A stretch of DNA of 64,000 nt from Niveispirillum cyanobacteriorum (GCF_002868735.1 NZ_CP025614.1:124001-188000); one strand, 5' to 3'; positions 36,443 through 44,858 are shown, counted from the stretch's first letter. Program-made: numbers and translations. Notes: generated by a model from the sequence alone, not told the origin.

Positions 36443-36979
36443 TCAGGCACGGGGGACGGGGCGGCGGATCGGGTCGCGGCCATCCCAATCGCGGCTGGTG
36501 GCCTGAACCTTGGCGAAGAATTTCATCAGGGCGGGTGTCGCCTCGAACAGCTCCACCATGGTGCCGGGGAAGGCGTCCGCATTGTCGAAATAGGCAAAGC
36601 CGGTGCCGGCCTGGGTGCGCCCACCCTGAGCCACCGCCATGCCATGGGCGGTGGCGCGGGCCAGATCGGCGGCGTAGTCCTGGCTGGCCACGCCGACATG
36701 GTGCAGGCCCTGCAGGCCGGCCTCCAGGAATTCGCGATAGACGCTGGGGGCGCTGTTGGTTTGCTGCACCAGCTCGATCTGCATATCCCCGCTATAGGCG
36801 GTGGCGACGGCCATTTCGATGTCGACTGCCTGTCCGCGATAGGTTGTCTCGGCAAAGGCGACGCGGGGCAGCACGAAGAAGGGGCCGACACCCAGCCGCT
36901 CCACCCAATGGCGCATCGCCGCGTCGAGATCGCGGACGACGAAGCCGTTCTGCATGATGGGGCCGAAGATGCGGCTCAT
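36443..36979 (-). CDS. VOC-family (glyoxalase/dioxygenase-like) protein
   Basis: 178 residues with paired beta-alpha-beta-beta-beta modules: GFVVRDLDAAMRHWVERLGVGPF at the start, LQGLHHVGVASQDYAADLARA in the middle, and FAYFDNADAFPGTMVELFE as the final metal-binding strand (Glu). Similar proteins act as methylmalonyl-CoA epimerase-like or extradiol-type enzymes, so the precise reaction is open. It overlaps the MaoC gene by 4 bp, which indicates co-translation. Confidence 0.82.
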   Translation of the reverse strand: MSRIFGPIMQNGFVVRDLDAAMRHWVERLGVGPFFVLPRVAFAETTYRGQAVDIEMAVATAYSGDMQIELVQQTNSAPSVYREFLEAGLQGLHHVGVASQDYAADLARATAHGMAVAQGGRTQAGTGFAYFDNADAFPGTMVELFEATPALMKFFAKVQATSRDWDGRDPIRRPVPRA

Positions 36980-37491
36980 GATCCGGTGCCCTCCGTGGGC
37001 AGGATGCGCGACGGGGATGGGATCGGGTCGGGTGCCGGGCTGCCCGTGGCGCGCAGGCGCACGAAGGAGGTGCTGTCGAACCGGATCACCACCTCCCCCC
37101 GCTGGTTCACCAATTCGTGATGCAGGGTGACGATGCCGGCATCGGCGCGCTTGCCCGACGGACGCTTTGACAGGGCAACGGAGGTGGCGTGGACGGTGTC
37201 GCCGGGGCGCAGGGGGGCGGCCCAGCGGACATTGTCCCAGGCGATGCCGCAGACCCAGGCAATGTCGCCATTTTCCTCATGATCCAGCACGCGCCAGAGG
37301 GCGCAGTTGTAAAGCCCGCTGGCGATCAGTTCGCCGAATGGCGACTGTGCCGCCAGGGTGGCGTCGGTGTGGAAATATTGCGGGTCGTAGCGGACGGCGA
37401 ATTCCGTCATGTCCGCCGCCGTCACGGCATGGTCGCGGCTGCGCGTCCGCTCCCCCACCATGATGTCTTCCCAGAAGCGCCAGCCTGTCAT
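36976..37491 (-). CDS. MaoC-like dehydratase
   Basis: 171 residues of the hotdog (R)-hydratase type: an N-terminal region with FWEDIMVGE, the DPQYFHTDATLAAQSPFGELIASGLY motif containing the catalytic Asp-His pair, then a VRWAAPLRPGDTVHATS strand. It hydrates an enoyl-CoA or dehydrates a hydroxyacyl-CoA. It is first of a minus-strand operon with the VOC and ThuA genes and divergent from the ferredoxin gene. Confidence 0.87.
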   Translation of the reverse strand: MTGWRFWEDIMVGERTRSRDHAVTAADMTEFAVRYDPQYFHTDATLAAQSPFGELIASGLYNCALWRVLDHEENGDIAWVCGIAWDNVRWAAPLRPGDTVHATSVALSKRPSGKRADAGIVTLHHELVNQRGEVVIRFDSTSFVRLRATGSPAPDPIPSPSRILPTEGTGS

Positions 37492-37566
37492 GGTCGCGCC
37501 CTCTCCCCCGTCTGTGGTCTGTCCGGCCCTTGTTCCGGGCCTGTTGTATCAGTATGGGCAAAATCC

Positions 37567-37594
37567 TGTATGCATGTCGATGGAAAATGTATAT
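37567..37594 (+). promoter_or_regulatory. 27-bp operator-like motif, degenerate copy
   Basis: Contains TGTATGCATG at the left and TGTATAT at the right, one base longer than the other copies. It lies between the divergent MaoC and ferredoxin genes, the same kind of position as the other copies. Weak match. Confidence 0.35.
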
Positions 37595-37631
37595 TTTAAT
37601 CAGCAAAGCAGAAAATCATGCGGGAGGAACC

Positions 37632-37949
37632 ATGCCCACCATCATCGCCACCGACCGGGAGGGCCGCGAGCATGCGCTTGCCGCCGATGCCGGCCACTCC
37701 CTGATGGAGAGTTTAAAGGATAATGACCTGGATGTGGCGGCCATCTGTGGCGGCTGCTGCTCCTGCGCCACCTGTCATGTCTATGTGGACGGGGGATGGG
37801 TGGCGGCGCTGCCGCCGCAGGCCCCGGATGAACGGGAGCTGGTGCAGGACAGCCCGCATTTCCGCGACGGCGCCTCCCGCCTGTCCTGCCAGATCCGGGT
37901 GACGGATGCACTGGACGGGCTGCGCGTGACGCTGGCGCCGGAAGACTAA
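37632..37949 (+). CDS. Plant-type [2Fe-2S] ferredoxin
   Basis: 105 residues. The cluster ligands are in ICGGCCSCATCHVYV (C-x5-C-x2-C) and, downstream, SRLSCQI. The adrenodoxin-like type commonly supplies electrons to Rieske oxygenases or P450s. Start ATG 37632 with GGGAGG upstream. It lies 23 bp before an SDR gene on the same strand. A ferredoxin reductase gene is not present in the window. Confidence 0.9.
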   Translation: MPTIIATDREGREHALAADAGHSLMESLKDNDLDVAAICGGCCSCATCHVYVDGGWVAALPPQAPDERELVQDSPHFRDGASRLSCQIRVTDALDGLRVTLAPED

Positions 37950-37972
37950 AAAACTAAAAGCGGAGGGTCAAA

Positions 37973-38731
37973 ATGGGTCGTGTCAGTGGGAAAGTGTGCC
38001 TGGTGACGGGTGCGTCGATGGGGCTGGGCCGGGCGGATGCGCTGGCCCTGGCGCGCGAAGGGGCGGCTGTGGTCATGGCCGACGTGGCGGAAGCGGCGGG
38101 GGAGCAGGCCGCCGCCGAAATCCGCGCCGAAACGGGGGCCGACGTAGTCTTCATGCGCCATGACGTGACCAGCGAGGAAAGCTGGGCCGGGGTGATGGCG
38201 GCGGTCCAGGCACGGTTCGGGCGGTTGGACGTACTGGTCAATAATGCCGGGACGGTGGTGATTGAGACGGTGGAGACCACGACGCTGGAACAGTTCCGCA
38301 AGGTCAATGCGGTCAGCGCGGAAGGCACCTTCCTGGGCTGTAAACATGCGATCGGCCTGATGAAACAGGGCGGTGGCGGCAGCATCATCAATATGTGCTC
38401 CGTCGCCACGCATCTGGGCTATCCGGTGTTCTTCGCCTATTCGGCGGCCAAGGGGGCGGTGCGGGGGATGAGCAAGTCCATCGCCATTCACTGCCAGATG
38501 CAGGGCTATAATATCCGCGTCAACACCATCCATCCCGGTGCCATGGATACGCCCATGGTCCGTGCCGCCAACAATGCCCTGTTCGGCAGCGAGGAGGAGG
38601 CCAGGAAGCACCTGCCCCCCATCGGCAGCCCCGAGGATGTGGCCGCCATGGTCCTCTATCTGGCCAGCGATGAAAGCCGGTTCGTGAATGGGGCCGAGCT
38701 GGTGATTGATAATGCGGTGGTGATTTCCTGA
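37973..38731 (+). CDS. Short-chain dehydrogenase/reductase
   Basis: 252 residues. Rossmann motif VTGASMGLGRADALA, the NNAGTVV segment, catalytic Ser near MCSVATH, and YSAAKGA with Tyr and Lys; the C-terminal region reads HPGAMDTPM. It oxidises or reduces a hydroxyl or keto group with NAD(P). The Asp in MADVAEA after the second strand suggests NAD preference. Co-transcribed with the ferredoxin; GGAGG upstream. Confidence 0.92.
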   Translation: MGRVSGKVCLVTGASMGLGRADALALAREGAAVVMADVAEAAGEQAAAEIRAETGADVVFMRHDVTSEESWAGVMAAVQARFGRLDVLVNNAGTVVIETVETTTLEQFRKVNAVSAEGTFLGCKHAIGLMKQGGGGSIINMCSVATHLGYPVFFAYSAAKGAVRGMSKSIAIHCQMQGYNIRVNTIHPGAMDTPMVRAANNALFGSEEEARKHLPPIGSPEDVAAMVLYLASDESRFVNGAELVIDNAVVIS

Positions 38732-38751
38732 GGATCCGTCCCGCCAGAGAT

Positions 38752-38842
38752 GTAGGTCAGGTAGAGGCGCAAGCCTCGCCCTGACAGATAAGGCTTTCAA
38801 TCCACTCCTGTCAGGGCGCGCCACAGGCGCGACCTGACCTAC
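38752..38842. repeat. 91-bp palindromic repeat, family GTAGGTCAGG, copy 1
   Basis: Begins GTAGGTCAGG and ends CCTGACCTAC, with inner arms CCCTGACAG and CTGTCAGGG. It closely resembles the element at 60678-60770. It lies between convergent genes and its end includes the stop codon of the Rieske ferredoxin gene. A REP/MITE-like element, possibly also a transcription stop. Confidence 0.8.
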
Positions 38843-39150
38843 TCCGCTACCATCACCAGCACCCGGCCATCGGCGATGCGCACGGGGAACAGCGTCAGGG
38901 GGCGGTAGCCGGCACCGCCCAGGCAGCGCCCGCCATCGGTCAGGTCAAAGCGCGCGCCATGCAGGGGGCAGGACAGGATGCCGTTGCGCAGCCTCCCCTC
39001 CTCCAGCGTGCTGGCGGCATGGGTACACATGTTGCGCACGGCGCGTATATCCGGTCCGCTGCGGCAGAGCAGGATATCCTCCCCGCCGGCTTCGACGCGC
39101 AGTTTGGCACCGTCGGCAAGGTCGGCGAGGGCGCAGACGTCATGTTCCAT
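38839..39150 (-). CDS. Rieske-type [2Fe-2S] ferredoxin
   Basis: 103 residues from ATG 39150. Rieske ligands are in NMCTHAAST (C-x-H) and LSCPLHGARFD (C-x2-H). It resembles the small ferredoxins that serve Rieske dioxygenases such as those for biphenyl and naphthalene. The stop codon is provided by the palindromic repeat. It is 13 bp after the acyl-CoA dehydrogenase gene and probably co-transcribed with it. Confidence 0.88.
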   Translation of the reverse strand: MEHDVCALADLADGAKLRVEAGGEDILLCRSGPDIRAVRNMCTHAASTLEEGRLRNGILSCPLHGARFDLTDGGRCLGGAGYRPLTLFPVRIADGRVLVMVAE

Positions 39151-39163
39151 GTCTGTCGCCCCC

Positions 39164-40327
39164 CTATGACCGGCGCTGATCAAACCGGCGGCCGACCATG
39201 GCGGACGCGATATTGATCTTCTGAATATCGACAGCACCACCGGCAATGCCCCAGCCCCAGCTGTCGCGCAGGCGGCGTTCCATGCCATATTCATGGGAAT
39301 AGCCGTAGCCGCCCATCAACTGCACCGCCGCGCCCGTCACTTCACGGCTTATTTCGTTAGCGAAACATTTCGCGACGGAGCTTTCCAGCAAGGACGGCAT
39401 ACCGTCCTGGGCATTGCTGGCGGCGCGGTGGATCAGCAGGCGGGCCGCCTCCACCTTCATCTTCATTTCGGCCAGCTTGATCTGCACGGCCTGGAATTCC
39501 ACGATGGCGCGGCCAAACTGACGACGCTCCTGCACATAGTCGGTGACTTCTTCCAGGGCACCCGATGCCTGGGCCAGCGACATGGTGGCGTTGCCGCAGC
39601 GTTCCAGATCGAACGCTTCCATCATCTTTTTAAAGCCACCGGCACCGACGATCACATTCTCGCGCGGGATTTCGACATCATCGAAATAGATGTCGGAACT
39701 GGGGATACCGCGAAAGCCCATCAGCTGTTCATTGGCACCAAAGGTCAGGCCCTTCATGCCCTTTTCGACAAAGACGGCACCAATGCCCTTGGCCCCTGCC
39801 TCCTCCGACATGCGGACATAGACGACATAGCCATCGGCATGGCCGCCGCCCGAACACCAGCGCTTGGTGCCGTTCAGGTACAGCTTGCCGTCGCGTTCGG
39901 TGACCTTGCTGGTCAGATCGGTCAGGGCCGATCCGGCCTCCGGCTCTGACATGGCGATGGCGACGATCATGTCGCCGCGACAGACGGCGGGCACCACGCG
40001 ATCACGCAACTCCTTGGTGCCGAAATGTTCGATGGCGCGGACAGGGCCGACGCAGCTTTCAAACACCGGGAAGGCCACGGCGGAGGAGATTTTCGCCAGT
40101 TCCTCCAGCACAATCAGGGCCTCCAGATTGCCCAGACCCATACCGCCATAGGTGGTCGGTATATTTATACCGAGAAATCCCATATCCGCATATTTGGCGA
40201 TCCATTCCCTGGGGCAGGCCTCCCCTGTCAGGTCCAGATGTTTGGCCAGCGGGCGCAGCTGTTCCTGGGCGAAGCGGCGCGCGGCCTCCTGCAGCTCCCG
40301 CTGCTCCTCGGTCAGTCGGAAATCCAT
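39164..40327 (-). CDS. Acyl-CoA dehydrogenase family protein
   Basis: 387 residues from ATG 40327 (MDFRLTEEQRELQ) with GGAGG before it; the longer open frame to 40777 is not coding. N-terminal helical domain, a middle beta domain with AIAMSEPEAGSALTDL (FAD-binding), and the C-terminal helical domain with QLMGGYGYSHEYGMERRLRD. At the usual catalytic Glu position (IYEGT in many members) the sequence reads IAGGA, so the base, if any, is elsewhere. It introduces a double bond into a CoA ester, substrate unknown. It diverges from an SDR; the promoter region has the 27-bp motif. Confidence 0.92.
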   Translation of the reverse strand: MDFRLTEEQRELQEAARRFAQEQLRPLAKHLDLTGEACPREWIAKYADMGFLGINIPTTYGGMGLGNLEALIVLEELAKISSAVAFPVFESCVGPVRAIEHFGTKELRDRVVPAVCRGDMIVAIAMSEPEAGSALTDLTSKVTERDGKLYLNGTKRWCSGGGHADGYVVYVRMSEEAGAKGIGAVFVEKGMKGLTFGANEQLMGFRGIPSSDIYFDDVEIPRENVIVGAGGFKKMMEAFDLERCGNATMSLAQASGALEEVTDYVQERRQFGRAIVEFQAVQIKLAEMKMKVEAARLLIHRAASNAQDGMPSLLESSVAKCFANEISREVTGAAVQLMGGYGYSHEYGMERRLRDSWGWGIAGGAVDIQKINIASAMVGRRFDQRRS

Positions 40328-40444
40328 GGACCTCTGTCCTCCCCATCCATGCCGTGGCGGCTTGTTCTTATGATCGAAAAGCGTCGGCGTGCTGAATTCA
40401 CGGGGCCTGCCGCGCCGTGTTGCGCGCTGACCTCTCCCCATATC

Positions 40445-40471
40445 TATACGCAGAGACAGTTTTTTGTATAC
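40445..40471 (+). promoter_or_regulatory. 27-bp operator-like motif, copy 3
   Basis: Begins TATACGCAGAGACAG and ends TGTATAC, identical at both ends and equal in spacing to 30981-31007. It lies between the divergent acyl-CoA dehydrogenase and SDR genes, about 118 bp before the former's start. Confidence 0.6.
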
Positions 40472-40607
40472 AGAAAAACGCCGATGCTGATATAAAGCCG
40501 GCAGAGCATGAAAATCAGCACATGCGCAGGCTTGCGCGTTCCCGCGTTCCGACGGAGCATGGGAACAGAGGCGACAAGGCCCGCGATGGAGAGGGAGGGA
40601 AAGCCAA

Positions 40608-41369
40608 ATGGATCTGGGTCTGAAGGGCAAGAAGGCCGTCGTCACGGGTGCGACCAAGGGAATCGGGCGCAAGATCGTTGAGACGCTGGCCGATGAAGGC
40701 GTCGATATCGCCATCTGTTCGCGCACCGCCGAAGAGGTAGAAGAGACGCTGGCCGTGCTTCGCGCCAAGGGCGTCAATGCCGTGGGCGAGGCCGTGAATG
40801 TCCGCGATGGGGAGGCTTACAAGGCCTGGATTGCCAAGGCTGGCGAGCAGCTGGGCGGTATCGACATCCTGATCCCCAACGTGTCCGGCGGGGCCGGCAT
40901 GGACAGTGAAAAGAACTGGCAGCGCAATTTTGAGGTGGATGTGATGGGGTCGGTGCGCGCGGTTGAAACCGCCGTGCCGTTCCTGAAAAAATCCGGCGAG
41001 GGGTCGGTGGTGTTCATCGTCTCCACCAACGCCATCGAAACATTCGCGGCCCCCATGGCGTATAATGCGCTGAAGGCCAGCCTGATCACCTACTCCAAGC
41101 AGCTGGGCCAGTTCCATGGCAAACGGCGTATCCGTTTCAACGCCCTGTCGCCCGGCCCGATCTTTGTGGAAGGCGGTGCCTGGGACATGATCAAGACCTC
41201 ACAGCCCGATTTCTATAACGCCACCATCGCCGCCCATCCGTTCGGCCGCATGGGCAGTGCCGAGGAAGTGGCCAAGGCCGTCGCCTTCCTGGCCAGCCCG
41301 GCGGCCAGCTGGATCAATGGTACCCACCTGATCGTTGATGGTGGATATACAAAGGGCGTCCATTTCTGA
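40608..41369 (+). CDS. Short-chain dehydrogenase/reductase
   Basis: 253 residues. VTGATKGIGRKIVE coenzyme loop, the NVSGG segment in place of NNAGG, VFIVSTNA (catalytic Ser) and YNALKAS with Tyr and Lys. The C-terminus TKGVHF follows the usual DGGYT segment. Probably an NAD(P)-dependent alcohol or diol dehydrogenase acting on a product of the adjacent Rieske oxygenase, whose start follows 16 bp downstream. Confidence 0.92.
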   Translation: MDLGLKGKKAVVTGATKGIGRKIVETLADEGVDIAICSRTAEEVEETLAVLRAKGVNAVGEAVNVRDGEAYKAWIAKAGEQLGGIDILIPNVSGGAGMDSEKNWQRNFEVDVMGSVRAVETAVPFLKKSGEGSVVFIVSTNAIETFAAPMAYNALKASLITYSKQLGQFHGKRRIRFNALSPGPIFVEGGAWDMIKTSQPDFYNATIAAHPFGRMGSAEEVAKAVAFLASPAASWINGTHLIVDGGYTKGVHF

Positions 41370-41385
41370 TCCAAGGGTGCGCGTC

Positions 41386-42681
41386 ATGCCGATCAAACGG
41401 GTCAAGCCGGGTGATTTCACCCGCACCCCCATCGAGAAGGCCCCGGACCCGCAGCTGGGCCACGCCATCATCGCCAAGGAGCGCTACACCAGCCCCGATT
41501 TCATGAAACTGGAATGGGAGCGGATGTGGAAACGCAGCTGGCTGATGGGCTGCCGCGAGGATGATATCCCGGAACCGGGCGACTATGTCTGTACGGAGAT
41601 CGGGCGCGAGGCGATCCTGATCGTCCGTCAGGCCGATATGTCGATCCGCGCCTTCTATAATGTCTGTCAGCATCGCGGCAACCGGCTGGTCCCGCCGGGC
41701 ATCGGTAAGTTGAAGAGTTTCAAATGCGCCTACCATCATTGGGAATATGGGTTGGATGGTGACTTTGTCCGTATCCCGGACAAGGAGACCTTCCCGCAGG
41801 GCACGCCATGCCAAGGATTGCCGGAGGTGCCGTGCGACACCTGGGGCAGCTTTGTCTGGTATAATCTGAACAAGCAGGCAGAGCCGCTGCGCGACTTCCT
41901 GGGCGTCATCCCGGAGCATCTGGACCCGTACCATTTCGACCGTATGGCGATGACGCGGGACTGGACCATTGAATGGGACTGCAACTGGAAAGCGTCCGTT
42001 GATGCGTTCAACGAGAGCTACCATGTGCAGGGCATCCATCCGCAGCTGCTCTATTACCTCGATGATCTGGATATCCAGATCGACTGCTACGACCGGCACA
42101 GCCGCTATCTGGTGCCGTTCGCCACCACCAGCCCGCGCGTGAAGGAAACGTCGGACATTCCGCCGTTGATCCGCCTGATCATGAAACAGGCGGGCATGGA
42201 CCCGGCAGATTTCGACGGTAAGACACGCGAAGTGCGGCTGGCCGTGCAGAAATGGAAGCGGGAGAATGGGGCGTCACAGGGTTTCGATTATTCGGACCTG
42301 AATGATGACCAGCTGACCGATGATTATCATTACCTGATCTTCCCCAACATCACGCTGAACGTGCATGCCGACGACCTGATGCTGTTCCGGCAGCGCCCGC
42401 ACCCGACCGACCCCAACAAGATGTTCTACGACCTGCAGAATTTCCGCCTGCTGAAACAGGGGGAGGAAAAGCCGGAACGACCCGAACATCGCTTCTACCG
42501 GCATGGGGAGAAGTCGCTGGGTCAGGTGCTGGACCAGGATGCGTACAACCTGCCCGGCGTGCAGTTGGGCATGCAATCCGAAGGCTTCCCCGGCCTGTGG
42601 CTGGGCGACCAGGAACTGCGCATCCGGCACTTCCACAAGGTCATTGATGATTATGTTTATGGGGTGGGGGAAGCGCCATAA
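41386..42681 (+). CDS. Rieske non-haem iron oxygenase, alpha subunit
   Basis: 431 residues from ATG 41386. Rieske ligands C94-x-H96 and C114-x2-H117 (CQHRGNR ... CAYHHWEYGLDG). The mononuclear iron site has H213 and H218 in ESYHVQGIHP, with D206 providing the bridging Asp. It carries out hydroxylation or dihydroxylation of an aromatic or alicyclic acid, or demethylation. No beta subunit or reductase gene is adjacent, so the enzyme may be an alpha-only type and use one of the two ferredoxins in the cluster. The substrate cannot be told. Confidence 0.92.
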   Translation: MPIKRVKPGDFTRTPIEKAPDPQLGHAIIAKERYTSPDFMKLEWERMWKRSWLMGCREDDIPEPGDYVCTEIGREAILIVRQADMSIRAFYNVCQHRGNRLVPPGIGKLKSFKCAYHHWEYGLDGDFVRIPDKETFPQGTPCQGLPEVPCDTWGSFVWYNLNKQAEPLRDFLGVIPEHLDPYHFDRMAMTRDWTIEWDCNWKASVDAFNESYHVQGIHPQLLYYLDDLDIQIDCYDRHSRYLVPFATTSPRVKETSDIPPLIRLIMKQAGMDPADFDGKTREVRLAVQKWKRENGASQGFDYSDLNDDQLTDDYHYLIFPNITLNVHADDLMLFRQRPHPTDPNKMFYDLQNFRLLKQGEEKPERPEHRFYRHGEKSLGQVLDQDAYNLPGVQLGMQSEGFPGLWLGDQELRIRHFHKVIDDYVYGVGEAP

Positions 42682-42694
42682 ACGCCCCCCACTT

Positions 42695-42815
42695 CGTCAT
42701 CCCGGCGAAAGCCGGGACCCAGGGGCCAAAAGCCCCACCTATCAGCAGCGTCGCTGGACGCAGCGTTAAGCTTCTTTCCTGTAGCCCCTGGGTCCCGGCT
42801 TTCGCCGGGATGACG
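42695..42815. repeat. 121-bp element with perfect 32-bp inverted ends
   Basis: The left end begins CGTCATCCCGGCGAAAGCCG and continues to CAGGGGC at 42726; the exact complement occupies 42784-42815. This is the widespread CGTCATCCCGGCGAAAGCCGGG palindromic repeat in an inverted pair, located between the oxygenase and E1-alpha genes. A related hairpin lies inside the E2 gene. Confidence 0.85.
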
Positions 42816-42861
42816 GGAAGATCGGGATAGTCAAAGATGCCTTTCTCCAAGGAACCAACCC

Positions 42862-43830
42862 ATGCAGCTCAACCGTGACGCCCTGCTTCAGGCCTATCGG
42901 CGCATGCGCACCATCCGCGAGTTCGAGGAGCGGCTTCATATCGAGAACCGCACCGGGGAGATCGCGGGCTTCACGCATCTCTATGCCGGTCAGGAGGCCG
43001 TGGCGGTGGGGGTGTGCGAGCATCTGACGGACAAGGACTGGATCGCGTCCACCCATCGCGGCCACGGCCATTGCATCGCCAAGGGATGCGATGTCGGCGG
43101 CATGATGAAGGAGATTTATGGACGTGCCGATGGGTTGTGCAAGGGCAAGGGCGGGTCCATGCATATTGCCGATCTGGACAAGGGTATGCTGGGTGCCAAC
43201 GCCATTGTCGGCGGCGGCCCGCCCATCGCCGTGGGCGCCGCCATCGCCGCCAAGCTGGCCGGTGAGGGCCATGTCGCCGTGTCCTTTACCGGCGATGGCG
43301 GGTCCAACCAGGGCACGGTGCTGGAAGCCCTGAACATGGCCGCCGTGTTGAAGGTGCCCAAGATTTTCGTGTTCGAGAATAATGGCTATTCCGAACATAC
43401 CGGGGCCGCCTACGCCCTGGCGGGCCAGGACCTGGGCCGCCGGGTGGAGGGGTTCGGCATCCCCGTCTTCCGCGCCGATGGTTTTGATTTCTTCTCCGTG
43501 TATGAGGCGATGCGCCAGGCGCTGGAAGTGTCGCGCACGGGCGGCGGGCCAGCGGCGGTCTATGCCACCTGCACCCGCTATTTCGGGCATTTCGAGGGCG
43601 ACCCCCAGAATTACCGCGCCAAGGGCGAGGTGGAGAAGTTCCGGGAAGAGAGCGACTGCCTGAAAGGCTTCCGCGCGCGGGTGACCGAGGCGGGCCTGAT
43701 CGACGGTGCCACGCTGGACGCCATCGATGCCGAGGTCCTGGCCGAGATTGATGCCGCGACCATCGCCGCGAAGTCAGCCGCCCCGCCGGTGCCGGCGGAC
43801 GTGCTGACCGACGTTTATATCAGCTATTGA
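42862..43830 (+). CDS. 2-oxoacid/acetoin dehydrogenase E1 component, alpha subunit
   Basis: 322 residues, thiamine-diphosphate enzyme. The TPP-binding motif is GDGGSNQGTVLEALNMAAVLKVPKIFVFENN (GDG to NN spacing), with RGHGHCIAKG and the phosphorylation-loop-like GKGGSMH earlier. Sequence style is of acetoin dehydrogenase or pyruvate dehydrogenase E1-alpha. It decarboxylates a 2-oxoacid or cleaves acetoin with the adjacent E1-beta. ORF follows AAGGAACC in front of the ATG. Confidence 0.93.
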   Translation: MQLNRDALLQAYRRMRTIREFEERLHIENRTGEIAGFTHLYAGQEAVAVGVCEHLTDKDWIASTHRGHGHCIAKGCDVGGMMKEIYGRADGLCKGKGGSMHIADLDKGMLGANAIVGGGPPIAVGAAIAAKLAGEGHVAVSFTGDGGSNQGTVLEALNMAAVLKVPKIFVFENNGYSEHTGAAYALAGQDLGRRVEGFGIPVFRADGFDFFSVYEAMRQALEVSRTGGGPAAVYATCTRYFGHFEGDPQNYRAKGEVEKFREESDCLKGFRARVTEAGLIDGATLDAIDAEVLAEIDAATIAAKSAAPPVPADVLTDVYISY

Positions 43831-43844
43831 GCGGGAGAGGTTCG

Positions 43845-44858
43845 ATGCCCGTCATCACAATGCGCGAGGCCCTGAACGAGGCCCTGCATCTTGAAATGGC
43901 CCGCGACCCCCGCGTCATCGTCCTGGGCGAGGATGTGTCCGGCGGGGCCGGCGGCACATCGGGTCAGCGCGACGCCGCCGGCGGTATTTTCGGCGTGACC
44001 AAGGGCCTGATCCACAAGTTCGGTGAGGGGCGCGTCATTGACACGCCCATTTCCGAAAGCTGCATCATCGGGGCCGCCAATGGCGCGGCGCTGGCGGGAT
44101 TGCGCCCCGTGGCCGAACTGATGTTCGCCGATTTTGTCGGCGTGGCCATGGACCAGATTTTCAATCAGGCCGCCAAGTTCCGTTACATGTTCGGGGGCAA
44201 GGCGCGCACGCCGCTGGTCATCCGCATGTCGTTCGGGGCCGGCATGAACTGTGCCGCCCAGCATTCGCAGACCATCTACCCCTTCATGACGGCGGTGCCG
44301 GGGTTGAAGGTGGTGGTGCCGTCCAACCCCTATGACGCCAAAGGCCTGCTGCTGACCGCCATCCGCGATGATGATCCGGTCGTGTTCTTCGAACATAAGG
44401 CGCTGTACAGCCGCAAGGGCGAGGTGCCGGACGGCGATTACATGATCCCGTTCGGCGAAGCTGCCCTGGTGCGCGAAGGCGATCACGCCACCATCGTGGC
44501 CCTTGGCCGCATGGTGCCGTTCGCGGAAAAGGCGCTGGAAAAGCTGAATGCCGACGGCATTACCTGCGACCTGATCGACCCGCGCACCACCAGCCCGCTG
44601 GACGAGGAGACGATCCTGGAAAGCGTGTCGAACACCGGCCGTCTGGTCGTGGTGGATGAAAGCCCGCCGCGCTGCTCCGTCGCATCCGACATCGCCGCCA
44701 TCGTGGCGCAGAAGGGTTTCCGCGACCTGAAGGCCCCCATCCAGATCGTCACCGCCCCACACACGCCCGTTCCGTTCGCCCGCGAACTGGAACGCGCCTA
44801 TGTCCCTGGCCCCGCACAGATCGAGGCCGCTGTTCGCAAGGTGCTGGCCGATGGCTGA
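43845..44858 (+). CDS. 2-oxoacid/acetoin dehydrogenase E1 component, beta subunit
   Basis: 337 residues from ATG 43845 (GGGAGAGG upstream). The transketolase-type pyrimidine-binding domain with ISESCIIGAANGAALAGLRPVAELMFADFVGVAMDQI, then the PSNPYDAKGLLLTAIRDDDPVVFFEHK region and the C-terminal transketolase domain (CDLIDPRTTSPLDEE...VVVDES). It completes the E1 heterotetramer. Overlaps the E2 gene by 8 bp. Confidence 0.94.
   Translation: MPVITMREALNEALHLEMARDPRVIVLGEDVSGGAGGTSGQRDAAGGIFGVTKGLIHKFGEGRVIDTPISESCIIGAANGAALAGLRPVAELMFADFVGVAMDQIFNQAAKFRYMFGGKARTPLVIRMSFGAGMNCAAQHSQTIYPFMTAVPGLKVVVPSNPYDAKGLLLTAIRDDDPVVFFEHKALYSRKGEVPDGDYMIPFGEAALVREGDHATIVALGRMVPFAEKALEKLNADGITCDLIDPRTTSPLDEETILESVSNTGRLVVVDESPPRCSVASDIAAIVAQKGFRDLKAPIQIVTAPHTPVPFARELERAYVPGPAQIEAAVRKVLADG

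Noticed and set aside
39164-40777. Extended 537-residue start for the acyl-CoA dehydrogenase
   Set aside because: The extra N-terminus runs through the divergent promoter and operator motif; the family start with GGAGG is at 40327.
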